From NCBI GenBank assembly GCA_051960855.1, contig JBQCDV010000091.1, positions 76,520-140,519 of the forward strand: DNA of 64,000 nt, read 5' to 3'. This DNA is from JBQCDV01 sp051960855. GTDB lineage: Bacteria; Actinomycetota; Actinomycetes; JAJZTN01. Position numbers and translations under genes: made by a program. The notes beneath the pieces are model-generated. The model made no database searches and was not told the origin of the DNA. It saw only the letters and a program-made list of their open reading frames with translations. Within the stretch, counting starts at the first letter, position 1, and each line of letters starts with the position of its first letter. Shown here in pieces: positions 1 to 7,816 of the stretch.

Positions 1-1206
1 GGTGCGACCGTGCACTGGGCCCGCGACGCCGCCGAGGCCAACGAGGTGGTGCTCGGTCTGGTGCAGGCGACCGGGCAGCGCGAGGTCGTCAAGGTCAAGT
101 CGATGGCCACGCAGGAGATCGGCCTGGACGAGGCCCTCGAGGCGGCGGGGATCGCCGCGCTCGAGACCGACCTCGCCGAGCTCATCGTGCAGCTGGCCGA
201 CGACCGCCCAAGCCACATCCTCGTGCCGGCGATCCACCGCAACCGTGAGGAGATCCGGCAGATCTTCGTCGAGCACATGGGGGAGCGTGGCGTGCCCGCC
301 CCGCAGGGCCTCACGGCCGACCCACCCGCACTGGCCGAGGCCGCCCGACGCCACCTGCGGCAGAAGTTCCTCTCCGCCAAGGTCGGCATCTCAGGAGCCA
401 ACTTCGCCGTCGCCGAGACGGGCAGCCTCGTGGTCGTCGAGTCCGAAGGCAACGGGCGGATGTGCCTGACCCTGCCCGAGACGCTGATCTCGGTCGTCGG
501 CATCGAGAAGATCGTGCCGCGCTGGTCGGACCTCGCCGACTTCCTCACCCTCCTGCCGCGGTCGTCGACGGGGGAGCGGATGAACCCCTACACGTCGGTG
601 TGGACCGGCGTCACGCCTGGCGACGGTCCGCAGGACGTCCACATCGTGCTCGTCGACAACGGCCGCACCCGCGTCCTCGCCGACCCGGTGGGCCGCCAGG
701 CGCTGCGCTGCATCCGCTGCTCGGCCTGCCTCAACGTCTGCCCGGTCTACGAGCGGGTTGGCGGCCACGCCTACGGCAGCGTCTACCCTGGCCCCATCGG
801 CGCGATCCTCACTCCTCAGCTCGGCGGGATGGCCAACGAGGTCGAGCGGTCGCTGCCCTTCGCCTCCTCGCTCTGCGGCGCCTGCTACGAGGTCTGCCCG
901 GTGGAGATCGACATCCCCTCGGTGCTCGTGCACTTGCGGGCCACGGCCGTTGACGCGGAGCGTTCGGACTCGACTCACCGCGCCGAACGCACCGTGATGC
1001 GGCTCGCCGCCGCCGTCCTGTCGCGGCCCCGGCTGCTCGCCGCGGCGCAGCGGGCCAGTGGCCTGCTGGGCCAGCTGCCCGGCGTGGGGCCGCGGCTGCG
1101 ATGGGCGCCGGGTCCCGGCCGGGACTGGACACGGTCGCGTGACCTGCCGGTGCCGCCCGCGGAGTCGTTCCGAGCGGCAGAGGGCAGCGAGGGGCGGTGG
1201 CCGTGA
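1..1206 (+). CDS. lutB: LutB-type lactate-oxidation iron-sulfur protein (5' partial)
   Basis: This is a subunit of the LutABC (LldEFG) L-lactate oxidation complex, which converts lactate to pyruvate through iron-sulfur electron transfer. The frame is open from base 1; a GTG at base 10 is internal to the family's conserved N-terminal region (VHWARDAAEANEVV), so the true start lies outside the window. About 400 codons remain. An N-terminal LUD domain is followed by two ferredoxin-like clusters: CIRCSACLNVCP near base 710 and CGACYEVCP near base 880, together giving ligands for two [4Fe-4S] centres. The stop codon TGA overlaps the GTG start of the next gene (1203-1206), indicating translational coupling with lutC. 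LutA would be expected upstream, outside the window. The family assignment is firm; use of lactate rather than another hydroxyacid is inferred from the pairing. Confidence 0.93.
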   Translation, partial: GATVHWARDAAEANEVVLGLVQATGQREVVKVKSMATQEIGLDEALEAAGIAALETDLAELIVQLADDRPSHILVPAIHRNREEIRQIFVEHMGERGVPAPQGLTADPPALAEAARRHLRQKFLSAKVGISGANFAVAETGSLVVVESEGNGRMCLTLPETLISVVGIEKIVPRWSDLADFLTLLPRSSTGERMNPYTSVWTGVTPGDGPQDVHIVLVDNGRTRVLADPVGRQALRCIRCSACLNVCPVYERVGGHAYGSVYPGPIGAILTPQLGGMANEVERSLPFASSLCGACYEVCPVEIDIPSVLVHLRATAVDAERSDSTHRAERTVMRLAAAVLSRPRLLAAAQRASGLLGQLPGVGPRLRWAPGPGRDWTRSRDLPVPPAESFRAAEGSEGRWP

Positions 1207-1949
1207 ACGCCCGCGACGAGGTCCTGTCACGCGTGCGACACGCGACCCGAACGCCGTCCGCCCCGCTGACCTCCGACGTCGGCATCCCCTCGTCGCCGGC
1301 GCCGACCAGCGCGCCGTCTCCGGCGACCGCCGCCTCGGTCGCGGGTGCCGCGGCTGCCGAGCGTGACGGCGCTCGCTCTCGGGTCACCATCGAGCTGTTC
1401 GTCGAGCGGGTGCGTGACTACCGGGCGCAGGTGGTGGAGGTACCGGCCTCGGAGGTGGCCGGTGCGGTGGCACGCCTGCTCGACGAGAGTCACGAGGGGC
1501 ACGAGGGGCAGCAGGTGCACGAGGGGCAGCAGGCTCAGCGGAGCCGCGTGGTGGCCCCGCCGGGAGTGCCGGATGAGTGGCTGGCCGCACTCGATCCGGA
1601 TCGGCTGCACCGGGACCAGCCCGTGCTGAGCGTGGACGAGCTGGACGCGGCGGCAGCGGTCATCACGGGGGCCGCAGTCGGTATCGCCGAGACCGGCACC
1701 ATCGTCCTCGACGGCTCATCGGACCAGGGGCGGCGAGCTCTCACGCTCGTGCCCGATCACCACATCGTCGTCATCTCGCAGGCGCAGGTGGTGCGCGACG
1801 TGCGTGCTGCGATCGCGGCGCTGTCGCCGACCCGGCCGCTCACCTTCATCAGCGGACCGTCCGCGACCAGCGACATCGAGCTCTCCCGTGTCGAAGGCGT
1901 GCACGGCCCCCGCCGCCTCGATGTCGTCGTGCTGACGAAAACTACTTAA
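1203..1949 (+). CDS. lutC: LutC-type LUD-domain lactate utilization protein
   Basis: A 248-aa LUD-domain protein, partner of LutB in L-lactate oxidation. I chose the GTG at 1203, which overlaps the lutB stop (GTGA), over the GTG at 1197; it gives an N-terminus typical of the family (MNARDEVLSRVR). The C-terminal half carries the conserved core (GIAETGTIVLD, RALTLVPDHHIVV, and FISGPSATSDIELSRVEGVHGP), which in this family approximates the nucleotide-like binding fold. Residues about 95-112 are a low-complexity insert made by a near-tandem repeat of an HEGQQ-like unit (bases 1492-1536) that I do not recall from typical LutC proteins. It is the last gene of the lut operon here; the next gene has its own ribosome binding site after a 28-bp gap. 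Confidence 0.9.
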   Translation: MNARDEVLSRVRHATRTPSAPLTSDVGIPSSPAPTSAPSPATAASVAGAAAAERDGARSRVTIELFVERVRDYRAQVVEVPASEVAGAVARLLDESHEGHEGQQVHEGQQAQRSRVVAPPGVPDEWLAALDPDRLHRDQPVLSVDELDAAAAVITGAAVGIAETGTIVLDGSSDQGRRALTLVPDHHIVVISQAQVVRDVRAAIAALSPTRPLTFISGPSATSDIELSRVEGVHGPRRLDVVVLTKTT

Positions 1950-1977
1950 CGTGAGTCTGACGAAAAGGAGTGACGCG

Positions 1978-3165
1978 GTGCCAGATGAGCGCGTGCGACT
2001 CGTGCAGCGGATGCGGAGCTTCGGTGCGACGATCTTCGCCGAGATGTCCGCGCTGGCGGTGCAGCACGACGCGGTGAACCTGGGCCAGGGTTTCCCCGAC
2101 ACCGACGGGCCGGCGGTGGTGCTGGAGGCGGCGAAGGCCGCGATCGACAGCGGTCGCAACCAGTACCCGCCGGGCCGCGGCATCCCCGAGCTGCTGCAGG
2201 CGGTGTCGCACCACCAGAAGCGCTTCTACGGCATCGACCTCGACCCGCAGCGTGAGGTCCTCGTGACCGCCGGTGCCACCGAGGCGATCGCTGCCGCCGT
2301 GCTCGCGCTCGCAGGCCCCGGTGACGACGTCGTGGTGCTCGAGCCGTTCTACGACTCCTACGCCGCGGTGGTCGCGCTCGCCGGGGCCCGGCTGCGGCCG
2401 GTCACGCTGCACGCCCCGGAGTTCGAGCTCACCCGCGAGGCGCTCGAGGCGGCGGTCACCCCGCAGACGCGCGTGCTGCTGCTCAACACCCCGCACAATC
2501 CGACGGGTCGAGTCCTGACGCGCGAGGAGCTGCAGCTCGTCGCCGACGTCTGCGTCGCCCACGACCTGGTCGCGGTCGTCGACGAGGTCTACGAGCACCT
2601 CGTGTACGACGGCGAGCACCACGCGCTGGCGACGTTCGGGGGGATGTGGGAGCGGACGCTGAAGATCTCGAGCGCCGCCAAGACCTTCTCGGTCACCGGC
2701 TGGAAGGTCGGGTGGGTCACCGGGCCCCGGGACCTCGTCGACGCGGTGCTGACGGTCAAGCAGTTCCTCACCTTCGTCAACGCCGCGCCGCTGCAGCCGG
2801 CGGTGGCCGTCGCCCTTGCCCTGCCGGAGGCCTACTTCGACGAGCTGCGCGAGTCGCACCGGGCACGGCGAGACCTGCTTGCCAGCGGGCTACGCCAGGT
2901 CGGGCTCACGCCGCTGCGCGCGGAGGGCACCTACTTCCAGTGCGTCGACGTGGCCGAGCTCGGTGAGACGGACGCGCTCGACTTCTGCCGGCGGCTGCCG
3001 GGGGAGGTGGGGGTCGCCGCCGTCCCGGTGTCGGTCTTCTACCAGACGCAGGGGGTGGGCCGGACTCTGGTGCGCTTCGCCTTCTGCAAGCGCGAGGAGG
3101 TCATCGCGGAGGCGGTCCGGCGGCTGGAGGCTGCTGTCTCATCTCGAACTACGCTGCCTGCGTGA
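1978..3165 (+). CDS. Class I/II PLP-dependent aminotransferase (DapC / kynurenine aminotransferase type)
   Basis: A 395-aa fold-type I aminotransferase that transfers an amino group between an amino acid and a 2-oxoacid. An AAAAGGAG ribosome binding site at 1963-1970 sits 7 nt before the GTG at 1978, so I chose this over the upstream in-frame GTG at 1951. Visible motifs are NLGQGFPDTDGP near the N-terminus, the NTPHNPTGRVL segment, and SSAAKTFSVTGWKVGW, where K235 should form the Schiff base with PLP. The overall pattern resembles actinobacterial proteins annotated as N-succinyldiaminopimelate aminotransferase or kynurenine aminotransferase (Rv0858c-like); substrate cannot be told from sequence. 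Its stop overlaps the GTG of the NIF3 gene, so the two are co-translated. Confidence 0.88.
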   Translation: MPDERVRLVQRMRSFGATIFAEMSALAVQHDAVNLGQGFPDTDGPAVVLEAAKAAIDSGRNQYPPGRGIPELLQAVSHHQKRFYGIDLDPQREVLVTAGATEAIAAAVLALAGPGDDVVVLEPFYDSYAAVVALAGARLRPVTLHAPEFELTREALEAAVTPQTRVLLLNTPHNPTGRVLTREELQLVADVCVAHDLVAVVDEVYEHLVYDGEHHALATFGGMWERTLKISSAAKTFSVTGWKVGWVTGPRDLVDAVLTVKQFLTFVNAAPLQPAVAVALALPEAYFDELRESHRARRDLLASGLRQVGLTPLRAEGTYFQCVDVAELGETDALDFCRRLPGEVGVAAVPVSVFYQTQGVGRTLVRFAFCKREEVIAEAVRRLEAAVSSRTTLPA

Positions 3166-4040
3166 CCCACGCGCAGACTCCTCCCACGCTGCGGCAGGTC
3201 GTGGGGCTGATGGACGCGCTCTGGCCTCCGTCGACGGCGGAGAGCTGGGATGCCGTCGGTCTGACGGTAGGTGACCCTGACGCTTCCGTCAGGCGCGTGA
3301 TGTTCGCGGTCGACCCGGTCGACGACGTCATCGAGGAGGCCGTCGACTGGGGCGCCGACCTGCTGGTCACCCACCATCCGCTGCTGCTGCGTCCGGTGTC
3401 CTCGGTCGCCGCCGTGACTCCCAAGGGCCGCATGGTTACCCGGCTGCTGCGGCACGGGATGGCGCTGTACACCGCCCACACCAACGCCGACAAGGCTTCC
3501 CCCGGGGTCAGCGACGCCCTCGCCGCTGCTCTCGGCGTGGTGGACACCGTCCCGCTGCGGCCCGACGCGGGCAGCGACGCCACGGGCATCGGCCGCGTCG
3601 GACGGCTGGAGGGGAACGAGACGCTGGAGTCGTTCGCCGAGCGGGTCGCCTCGGCGCTGCCCGTCGGCCCCGGCGGCGTCCGCGTGGCCGGGGACCCACG
3701 TCGTCCGGTGCGCCGGGTCGCCGTGAGCGGCGGCGCCGGCGACGACCTCTTCTCGGAGGTGCGAGCCGCTGACGTGGATGCCTTCGTGACGGCCGACCTG
3801 CGTCACCATCCGGCGTCGGAGGCACTCGCCCACGGCGGGCCGGCCCTGCTCGACGCCGGGCACTTCGCGACCGAGTGGCCCTGGCTGCCGGTCGCGGCGG
3901 CGCAGATCGAGGCGGAGGTGCGCACGCTCGGCGATACCGTGGGGGCTGTGGAGACCCGGGTGTCGACGGTCTGCACGGACCCCTGGACGGCCCTCGCGCT
4001 GCCGTCCGGACTGCCTCGACCGTCAAGGAGCACGCCCTGA
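3162..4040 (+). CDS. NIF3-like dinuclear metal centre protein
   Basis: A 292-aa member of the NIF3/YbgI/DUF34 family, proteins that form toroidal hexamers with a dinuclear metal site; the biochemical role is unsettled (GTP cyclohydrolase I-type annotations are historical). The metal-binding signature LLVTHHPLLL lies near residue 67, followed by TAHTNADKA, and a C-terminal AGHFATEWP segment supplies the last ligands. The GTG start overlaps the preceding stop codon. In M. tuberculosis the same gene (Rv2230c) precedes the zinc-ribbon protein and RNase HI, as it does here, so this is an old actinobacterial cluster. Family call is strong, function unknown. Confidence 0.92.
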   Translation: MTHAQTPPTLRQVVGLMDALWPPSTAESWDAVGLTVGDPDASVRRVMFAVDPVDDVIEEAVDWGADLLVTHHPLLLRPVSSVAAVTPKGRMVTRLLRHGMALYTAHTNADKASPGVSDALAAALGVVDTVPLRPDAGSDATGIGRVGRLEGNETLESFAERVASALPVGPGGVRVAGDPRRPVRRVAVSGGAGDDLFSEVRAADVDAFVTADLRHHPASEALAHGGPALLDAGHFATEWPWLPVAAAQIEAEVRTLGDTVGAVETRVSTVCTDPWTALALPSGLPRPSRSTP

Positions 4041-4780
4041 AAGCCGCACCGCACGACCAGCTCCGCCTGCTCGACCTGCAGAGCCTCGACACCCGCCTCG
4101 ACCAGCTGGCCCACCGGCGTCGTGCCCTGCCCGAGCACGCCCAGGTGGACGCGCTGACGAGCCGGCTCGCTGCGCTGCGCGATCTCCTCGTTGCCGCCCG
4201 CACGGTCGTGTCGGACACCGAGCGCGAGCAGGGCAAGGCCGAGACCGACGTCGCCCAGGTGCGGGAGCGGGCCGCTCGCGACCAGCAGCGGCTGGACTCC
4301 GGTGCCGTCACCTCCCCGAAGGAGCTGGAGAACCTTCAGCACGAGATCGCCTCCCTGCAGCGACGCCAGAGCACCCTCGAGGACGTCGAGCTCGAGGTCA
4401 TGGAGCGCTTGGAGGCTGCGCAGTCGCGGGTCACCGAGCTCGAGGCCGAGCAGTCGGACCTCGAGGCGGAGCTGGCCCAGGTGCAGGCGCGGCGCGACGC
4501 TGCCCAGGCCGACATCGACGACGAGGCCGCCACCACGACCTCCCTGCGCACCACGCTCGCCGGCCAGATCCAGCCGGACCTGGTGACGCTCTACGAGAAG
4601 GTGCGGTCCTCCTCCGGCGGCGTCGGCGCGGCGCCGATCAAGCACCGCCAGTGCCAGGGCTGCCGCCTCGAGCTCAACCCGGTCGACCTCGGGCGCTTCC
4701 GGGACGCTCCGGCGGACGAGGTGCTGCGCTGCGAGGAGTGCCGCCGGATCCTGGTGCGCACGGAGGAGTCCGGGCTGTGA
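4037..4780 (+). CDS. Coiled-coil C4 zinc-ribbon protein, probable CTG start
   Basis: A 247-aa protein of the zf-RING_7/CT398-like family (orthologue of Rv2229c). Residues about 15-180 are a long charged coiled coil (heptads such as LEDVELEVMERLEAAQ), and the C-terminus has a zinc ribbon with Cys pairs CQGC and CEEC. Homologues begin with KAAP-DQLRLLDLQ; the codon at that position is CTG (4037), preceded by a perfect AAGGAG at 4025-4030 with 6-nt spacing and overlapping the NIF3 stop as CTGA. No ATG, GTG or TTG sits in frame nearby, so I infer a CTG start. Function is unknown; coupling with NIF3 and RNase HI is conserved. Confidence 0.88.
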   Translation: MKAAPHDQLRLLDLQSLDTRLDQLAHRRRALPEHAQVDALTSRLAALRDLLVAARTVVSDTEREQGKAETDVAQVRERAARDQQRLDSGAVTSPKELENLQHEIASLQRRQSTLEDVELEVMERLEAAQSRVTELEAEQSDLEAELAQVQARRDAAQADIDDEAATTTSLRTTLAGQIQPDLVTLYEKVRSSSGGVGAAPIKHRQCQGCRLELNPVDLGRFRDAPADEVLRCEECRRILVRTEESGL

Positions 4781-5676
4781 GCCGCCGCCTCATCATCGAG
4801 GCCGACGGCGGGTCGAGGGGGAATCCTGGCCCTGCTGCCTATGGGGCGCTGGTGCGCGACGCCGAGACGGGCGTCGTACTGGCCGAGCGCAACGAGCACA
4901 TCGGCCGCGCCACCAACAACGTGGCGGAGTACCGGGGCCTCATCGCCGGTCTCGAGGCGGTCCGCGCCCTCGACCCGACGGCCACCCTCGAGGTCCGCAT
5001 GGACTCCAAGCTCGTCATCGAGCAGATGGCCGGGCGGTGGAAGGTCAAGCACCCCGACATGATCCCGCTCGCGCTGCGGGCGCAGCGGCTGCTGCCGTCA
5101 GGCGAGGTGCGCTGGCAGTGGGTCCCACGCGAGCGCAACAAGGACGCCGACCGGCTGGTCAACCAGGCGCTGGACGAGGCGCTGTCGACGGGGGCCGGGG
5201 CACGGCGTGCCGGTGCAGCGTCCCGCGCCCGCGAAGCCCAGCAGCAGGTGCTGCTCGACCCCCCCGACCCGGAGGTCACCGCCCGCGGGGCAGCCGCCGC
5301 CCGCGAGGCGCTACGTCGAAGCACCCGTCCGTCGCCGGCCGCCCTCGTCGCGGAGTTCCACGAGCGGTTCGAGCTCGTGACCCAGACCTCGCCGAGCGCG
5401 AGCGACATCCCGGGTGACCTCGCCGAGCTGCGGCAGCGGCTGCTGGAGGAGGAGGTGGCCCAGCTGCGCACCGCGGTCGGCGCCGTCGACGTTGCAGGGG
5501 TGGCCCGCGAGCTCGCCGACGTCGTCTACGTCGCCTACGGCACGGCCCTCACCTACGGCATCGACCTCGACGCCGTCCTCGCCGAGGTCCACCGCGCCGC
5601 CCTCGCCGGCGCGGCCGACCGGCCGGTCGAGCCCGACGTCGCCGGGGTGCTGGGGCTGCAACCGCGCGAGGACTAG
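4777..5676 (+). CDS. rnhA: RNase HI fused to a MazG-like (COG4696-type) domain
   Basis: A 299-aa two-domain protein, starting at a GTG that overlaps the previous stop. Residues 1-135 are RNase HI: IEADGGSRGNPGP (first catalytic Asp), NNVAEYRGL (Glu), RMDSKLVIEQM (Asp) and RNKDADRLVNQALD (last Asp), so the RNA/DNA-hybrid nuclease should be active. An Ala/Arg-rich linker (about 140-185) leads to an all-alpha domain with RQRLLEEEVAQL, ARELADVVYVAYGTAL and YGIDLDAVLAEVHRAAL, the layout of MazG-like nucleoside triphosphate pyrophosphohydrolases of the COG4696 kind. The third acidic residue of the EExxE motif is Gln. In mycobacteria and streptomycetes RNase HI at this locus carries a CobC-like phosphatase instead (Rv2228c). 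What the second domain hydrolyses is unknown. Confidence 0.87.
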   Translation: MSRRLIIEADGGSRGNPGPAAYGALVRDAETGVVLAERNEHIGRATNNVAEYRGLIAGLEAVRALDPTATLEVRMDSKLVIEQMAGRWKVKHPDMIPLALRAQRLLPSGEVRWQWVPRERNKDADRLVNQALDEALSTGAGARRAGAASRAREAQQQVLLDPPDPEVTARGAAAAREALRRSTRPSPAALVAEFHERFELVTQTSPSASDIPGDLAELRQRLLEEEVAQLRTAVGAVDVAGVARELADVVYVAYGTALTYGIDLDAVLAEVHRAALAGAADRPVEPDVAGVLGLQPRED

Positions 5677-6938
5677 AAGGGCACGACCAGGCTCGGCAGC
5701 CAGAGCGCGAGCACGCACGCCACGAGGGTGACCGGCACGCTGAGCGCCCCGAGTGCGTGGAAGGTCGAGGCCCGCACCTGCTCGTCGCGCTGGCCCAGCA
5801 CCCGCCGCCAGAGCAGCACCGCGAGCGAGCCGACGTAGGTGAGGTTCGGGCCGACGTTGACCCCGATGAGCGCGGCCAGGACAGCGGGGACAGCGGGGGC
5901 GCCAGCCGGCGCGACCAGGGGGAGCAGCAGGAGGATCGCCGGCAGGTTGTTGAGCAGGTTCGAGGCGACCGCGGCGACCACGGCGATCCCGAGTAGCGCG
6001 GGCAGGGAGGCGCCGGCCGGCACGAGGTGCCCGAGGAGCCGGCCGAGCGGGCCGGAGGCGACGGCCGCGACGACGACCCCCAGCGCGAGGACGAACACGG
6101 CAAAGCCGACGTTGGCCGACCGGATCGCCGCGCGGGTGTCCAGCCGCCGGCGACGCACGGTGTGCACCGCCAGGACGACCGCGCCCGCGGCGGCCACCCA
6201 GACCGGGGCGACCCCGAGCGGCTCTCCGGCGATGAAACCCGCGAGCACACACACCACGACGATCAGCGCTGCGCGCGGGTAGGGCCGCGGCGGACGCTGC
6301 GACCGCACGGGGACTGCGCGCAGGTCCGTCCGGAACCAGGTGCGCAGCACCGCCCACTCGACGACGACGGCGACCAGCCACGGCAGCGCCATTCGGGCCG
6401 TGAATCCTCTGAAGGACAGGCCGGTCGCGGCGACGGCGAGCAGGTTGGTGAGGTTCGAGACCGGCAGCAGCAGCGAGGCCGAGTTCGCCAGGTGCGCGCA
6501 GGCGTAGGTGTGCGGACGGGAGGGGACGCGCACCTCGCGGGCGGCGAGCAGCACGACCGGCGTGAGCAGGATGACCGTGGCGTCGAGGCTGAGCGCCGCC
6601 GTCGTCACGGCTGCCGCAACGACGGTGCGGGCGAAGAGCACGTGCGCTCCCGAACGGCGTCCGCCACCGTTGCTGCGTGGTGCGAGCCGCTGGCCGACGG
6701 CGTCGAAGAGGCCTTCCTGCTCGCAGAGCTCGGCCAGCACGAGGACGGCAACGAGGAAGCCGACGACGGGCAGCAGACTCCTGACCTCGGCTCCGGCGCG
6801 CGGCAGGGACACGCCGCCGGTGGCGATGACGAGCACCGCCGCCGGCACGGCCGCCACCGCCTCGGACAGGCCGCGCGGTCGCAGCACGGCGAAGACGAGG
6901 ACGGCCACGAGGGCGAGCAGCGCGACACCCGCCGTCAC
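5673..6938 (-). CDS. ArsB/NhaD/SLC13-type membrane transporter
   Basis: A 421-aa integral membrane protein with about 11-12 hydrophobic segments, resembling the ion-transporter superfamily that includes arsenite pump ArsB and SLC13 anion symporters. The pattern SLLPVVGFLVAVLVLAEL...EGLFDAVGQRLA near residues 55-85 and FFANLLNNLPAILLLLP-like text (here SNLLNNLPAILLLLPL) is typical of the half-repeats. No arsenic-resistance genes (ArsR, ArsC) are near, so the substrate is open. Its GTG start overlaps the yaaA stop (GTGA), so it is the second gene of a yaaA-transporter pair. Its stop codon overlaps the stop of the convergent RNase HI gene within CTAG. Confidence 0.8.
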   Translation of the reverse strand: MTAGVALLALVAVLVFAVLRPRGLSEAVAAVPAAVLVIATGGVSLPRAGAEVRSLLPVVGFLVAVLVLAELCEQEGLFDAVGQRLAPRSNGGGRRSGAHVLFARTVVAAAVTTAALSLDATVILLTPVVLLAAREVRVPSRPHTYACAHLANSASLLLPVSNLTNLLAVAATGLSFRGFTARMALPWLVAVVVEWAVLRTWFRTDLRAVPVRSQRPPRPYPRAALIVVVCVLAGFIAGEPLGVAPVWVAAAGAVVLAVHTVRRRRLDTRAAIRSANVGFAVFVLALGVVVAAVASGPLGRLLGHLVPAGASLPALLGIAVVAAVASNLLNNLPAILLLLPLVAPAGAPAVPAVLAALIGVNVGPNLTYVGSLAVLLWRRVLGQRDEQVRASTFHALGALSVPVTLVACVLALWLPSLVVPF

Positions 6939-7723
6939 GCCGGCTCCACCAGCTCCAACCGCCAGGGCTGCCCCGGGCGCGGCGGCTGGTGGAGGTCGGC
7001 GGCCCAGCGTCCGGTCGCCGCGACGAGCTCGGCCAGCTCCTCGGGGCGTCGCGGGGGAGACGCCGAGCGGAGCAGCTCACGGGCCAGCAGCCCCCGGCCG
7101 TGCTTGGCCATGTGACTGACGACCTGCCGCCGCCCGGCCTGCTCGCGCACCACGTGCACCTGCACCCAGCGTCCGGCGAGGTCGGGAGGGGCCGGCCAGG
7201 CGGCGACGTAGTCGCTGGAGCGGCAGTCGACGACGAGGCCCCGGGCGGTCGGCGGTCGCAGGGCGTCTGCCAAGGGGGCGCGCCACAGCCGCGGCAGCGG
7301 TCCGAGGCCGGGCAGGGTTGCCGACATCGACAGCCGGTAGGGCGGGACCCGGTCGGCCGGGCGCAGCGCGCCCCACAGCCCGCTGACGATGACGAGCGAC
7401 GAGGTGGCACGCCGCCGACTGCCCGAGGTCCAGGTGGCCGGGTCGAGGGCGTCGTAGAGGACGCCGGTGTAGACCTCGATCGCGGGCAGCGCGGGGGCTT
7501 CGAGCAGGCGCGTGTCGCGGGCGACCTCGTCGAGCTGCGTGGGTCCCAGCCCGAGGGCTGCCGCCGCCGCGGACGGATCGGTGCGGCACAGCTCCACGAG
7601 GGTCTCGAGCACCCGGGCGCGGGTCTCGGTGAGCTCGGGGAAGGACAGGCTGTCCAGCCGCACGGGCGCCCGGCGGGAGGCGGCGCTCGTCTTGCCCTCG
7701 CTGGGGGGCAGCAGGATCAGCAT
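6935..7723 (-). CDS. yaaA: YaaA family peroxide-stress protein (UPF0246)
   Basis: A 262-aa UPF0246/DUF328 protein. E. coli YaaA limits intracellular iron and protects DNA from hydroxyl radicals during peroxide stress. The start is the ATG reading MLILLPPSEGKT, the family's invariant N-terminus; YTGVLYDALD, SGLWGALRPAD, PYRLSM and the C-terminal VVSHMAKHGRG block are also conserved. Longer upstream frames on this strand run across the divergent RNB gene and are rejected. It is divergent from the RNB ribonuclease gene, with a 93-bp intergenic region, and coupled to the downstream transporter by a GTGA overlap. Confidence 0.93.
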   Translation of the reverse strand: MLILLPPSEGKTSAASRRAPVRLDSLSFPELTETRARVLETLVELCRTDPSAAAAALGLGPTQLDEVARDTRLLEAPALPAIEVYTGVLYDALDPATWTSGSRRRATSSLVIVSGLWGALRPADRVPPYRLSMSATLPGLGPLPRLWRAPLADALRPPTARGLVVDCRSSDYVAAWPAPPDLAGRWVQVHVVREQAGRRQVVSHMAKHGRGLLARELLRSASPPRRPEELAELVAATGRWAADLHQPPRPGQPWRLELVEPA

Positions 7724-7816
7724 CGAGGGGCCGCCGCCGAGGGGAGGGGGCTCGCGGGCGGCACGAGTGGGAAGCGTAACGAGCGCGAATCCTCGGCGCA
7801 GCCCTAGGCTTCCCGA

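Noticed and set aside
5673..6938. Arsenite efflux pump ArsB
   Set aside because: The membrane family fits, but there are no ars genes and the neighbour is yaaA; specific substrate not supported.
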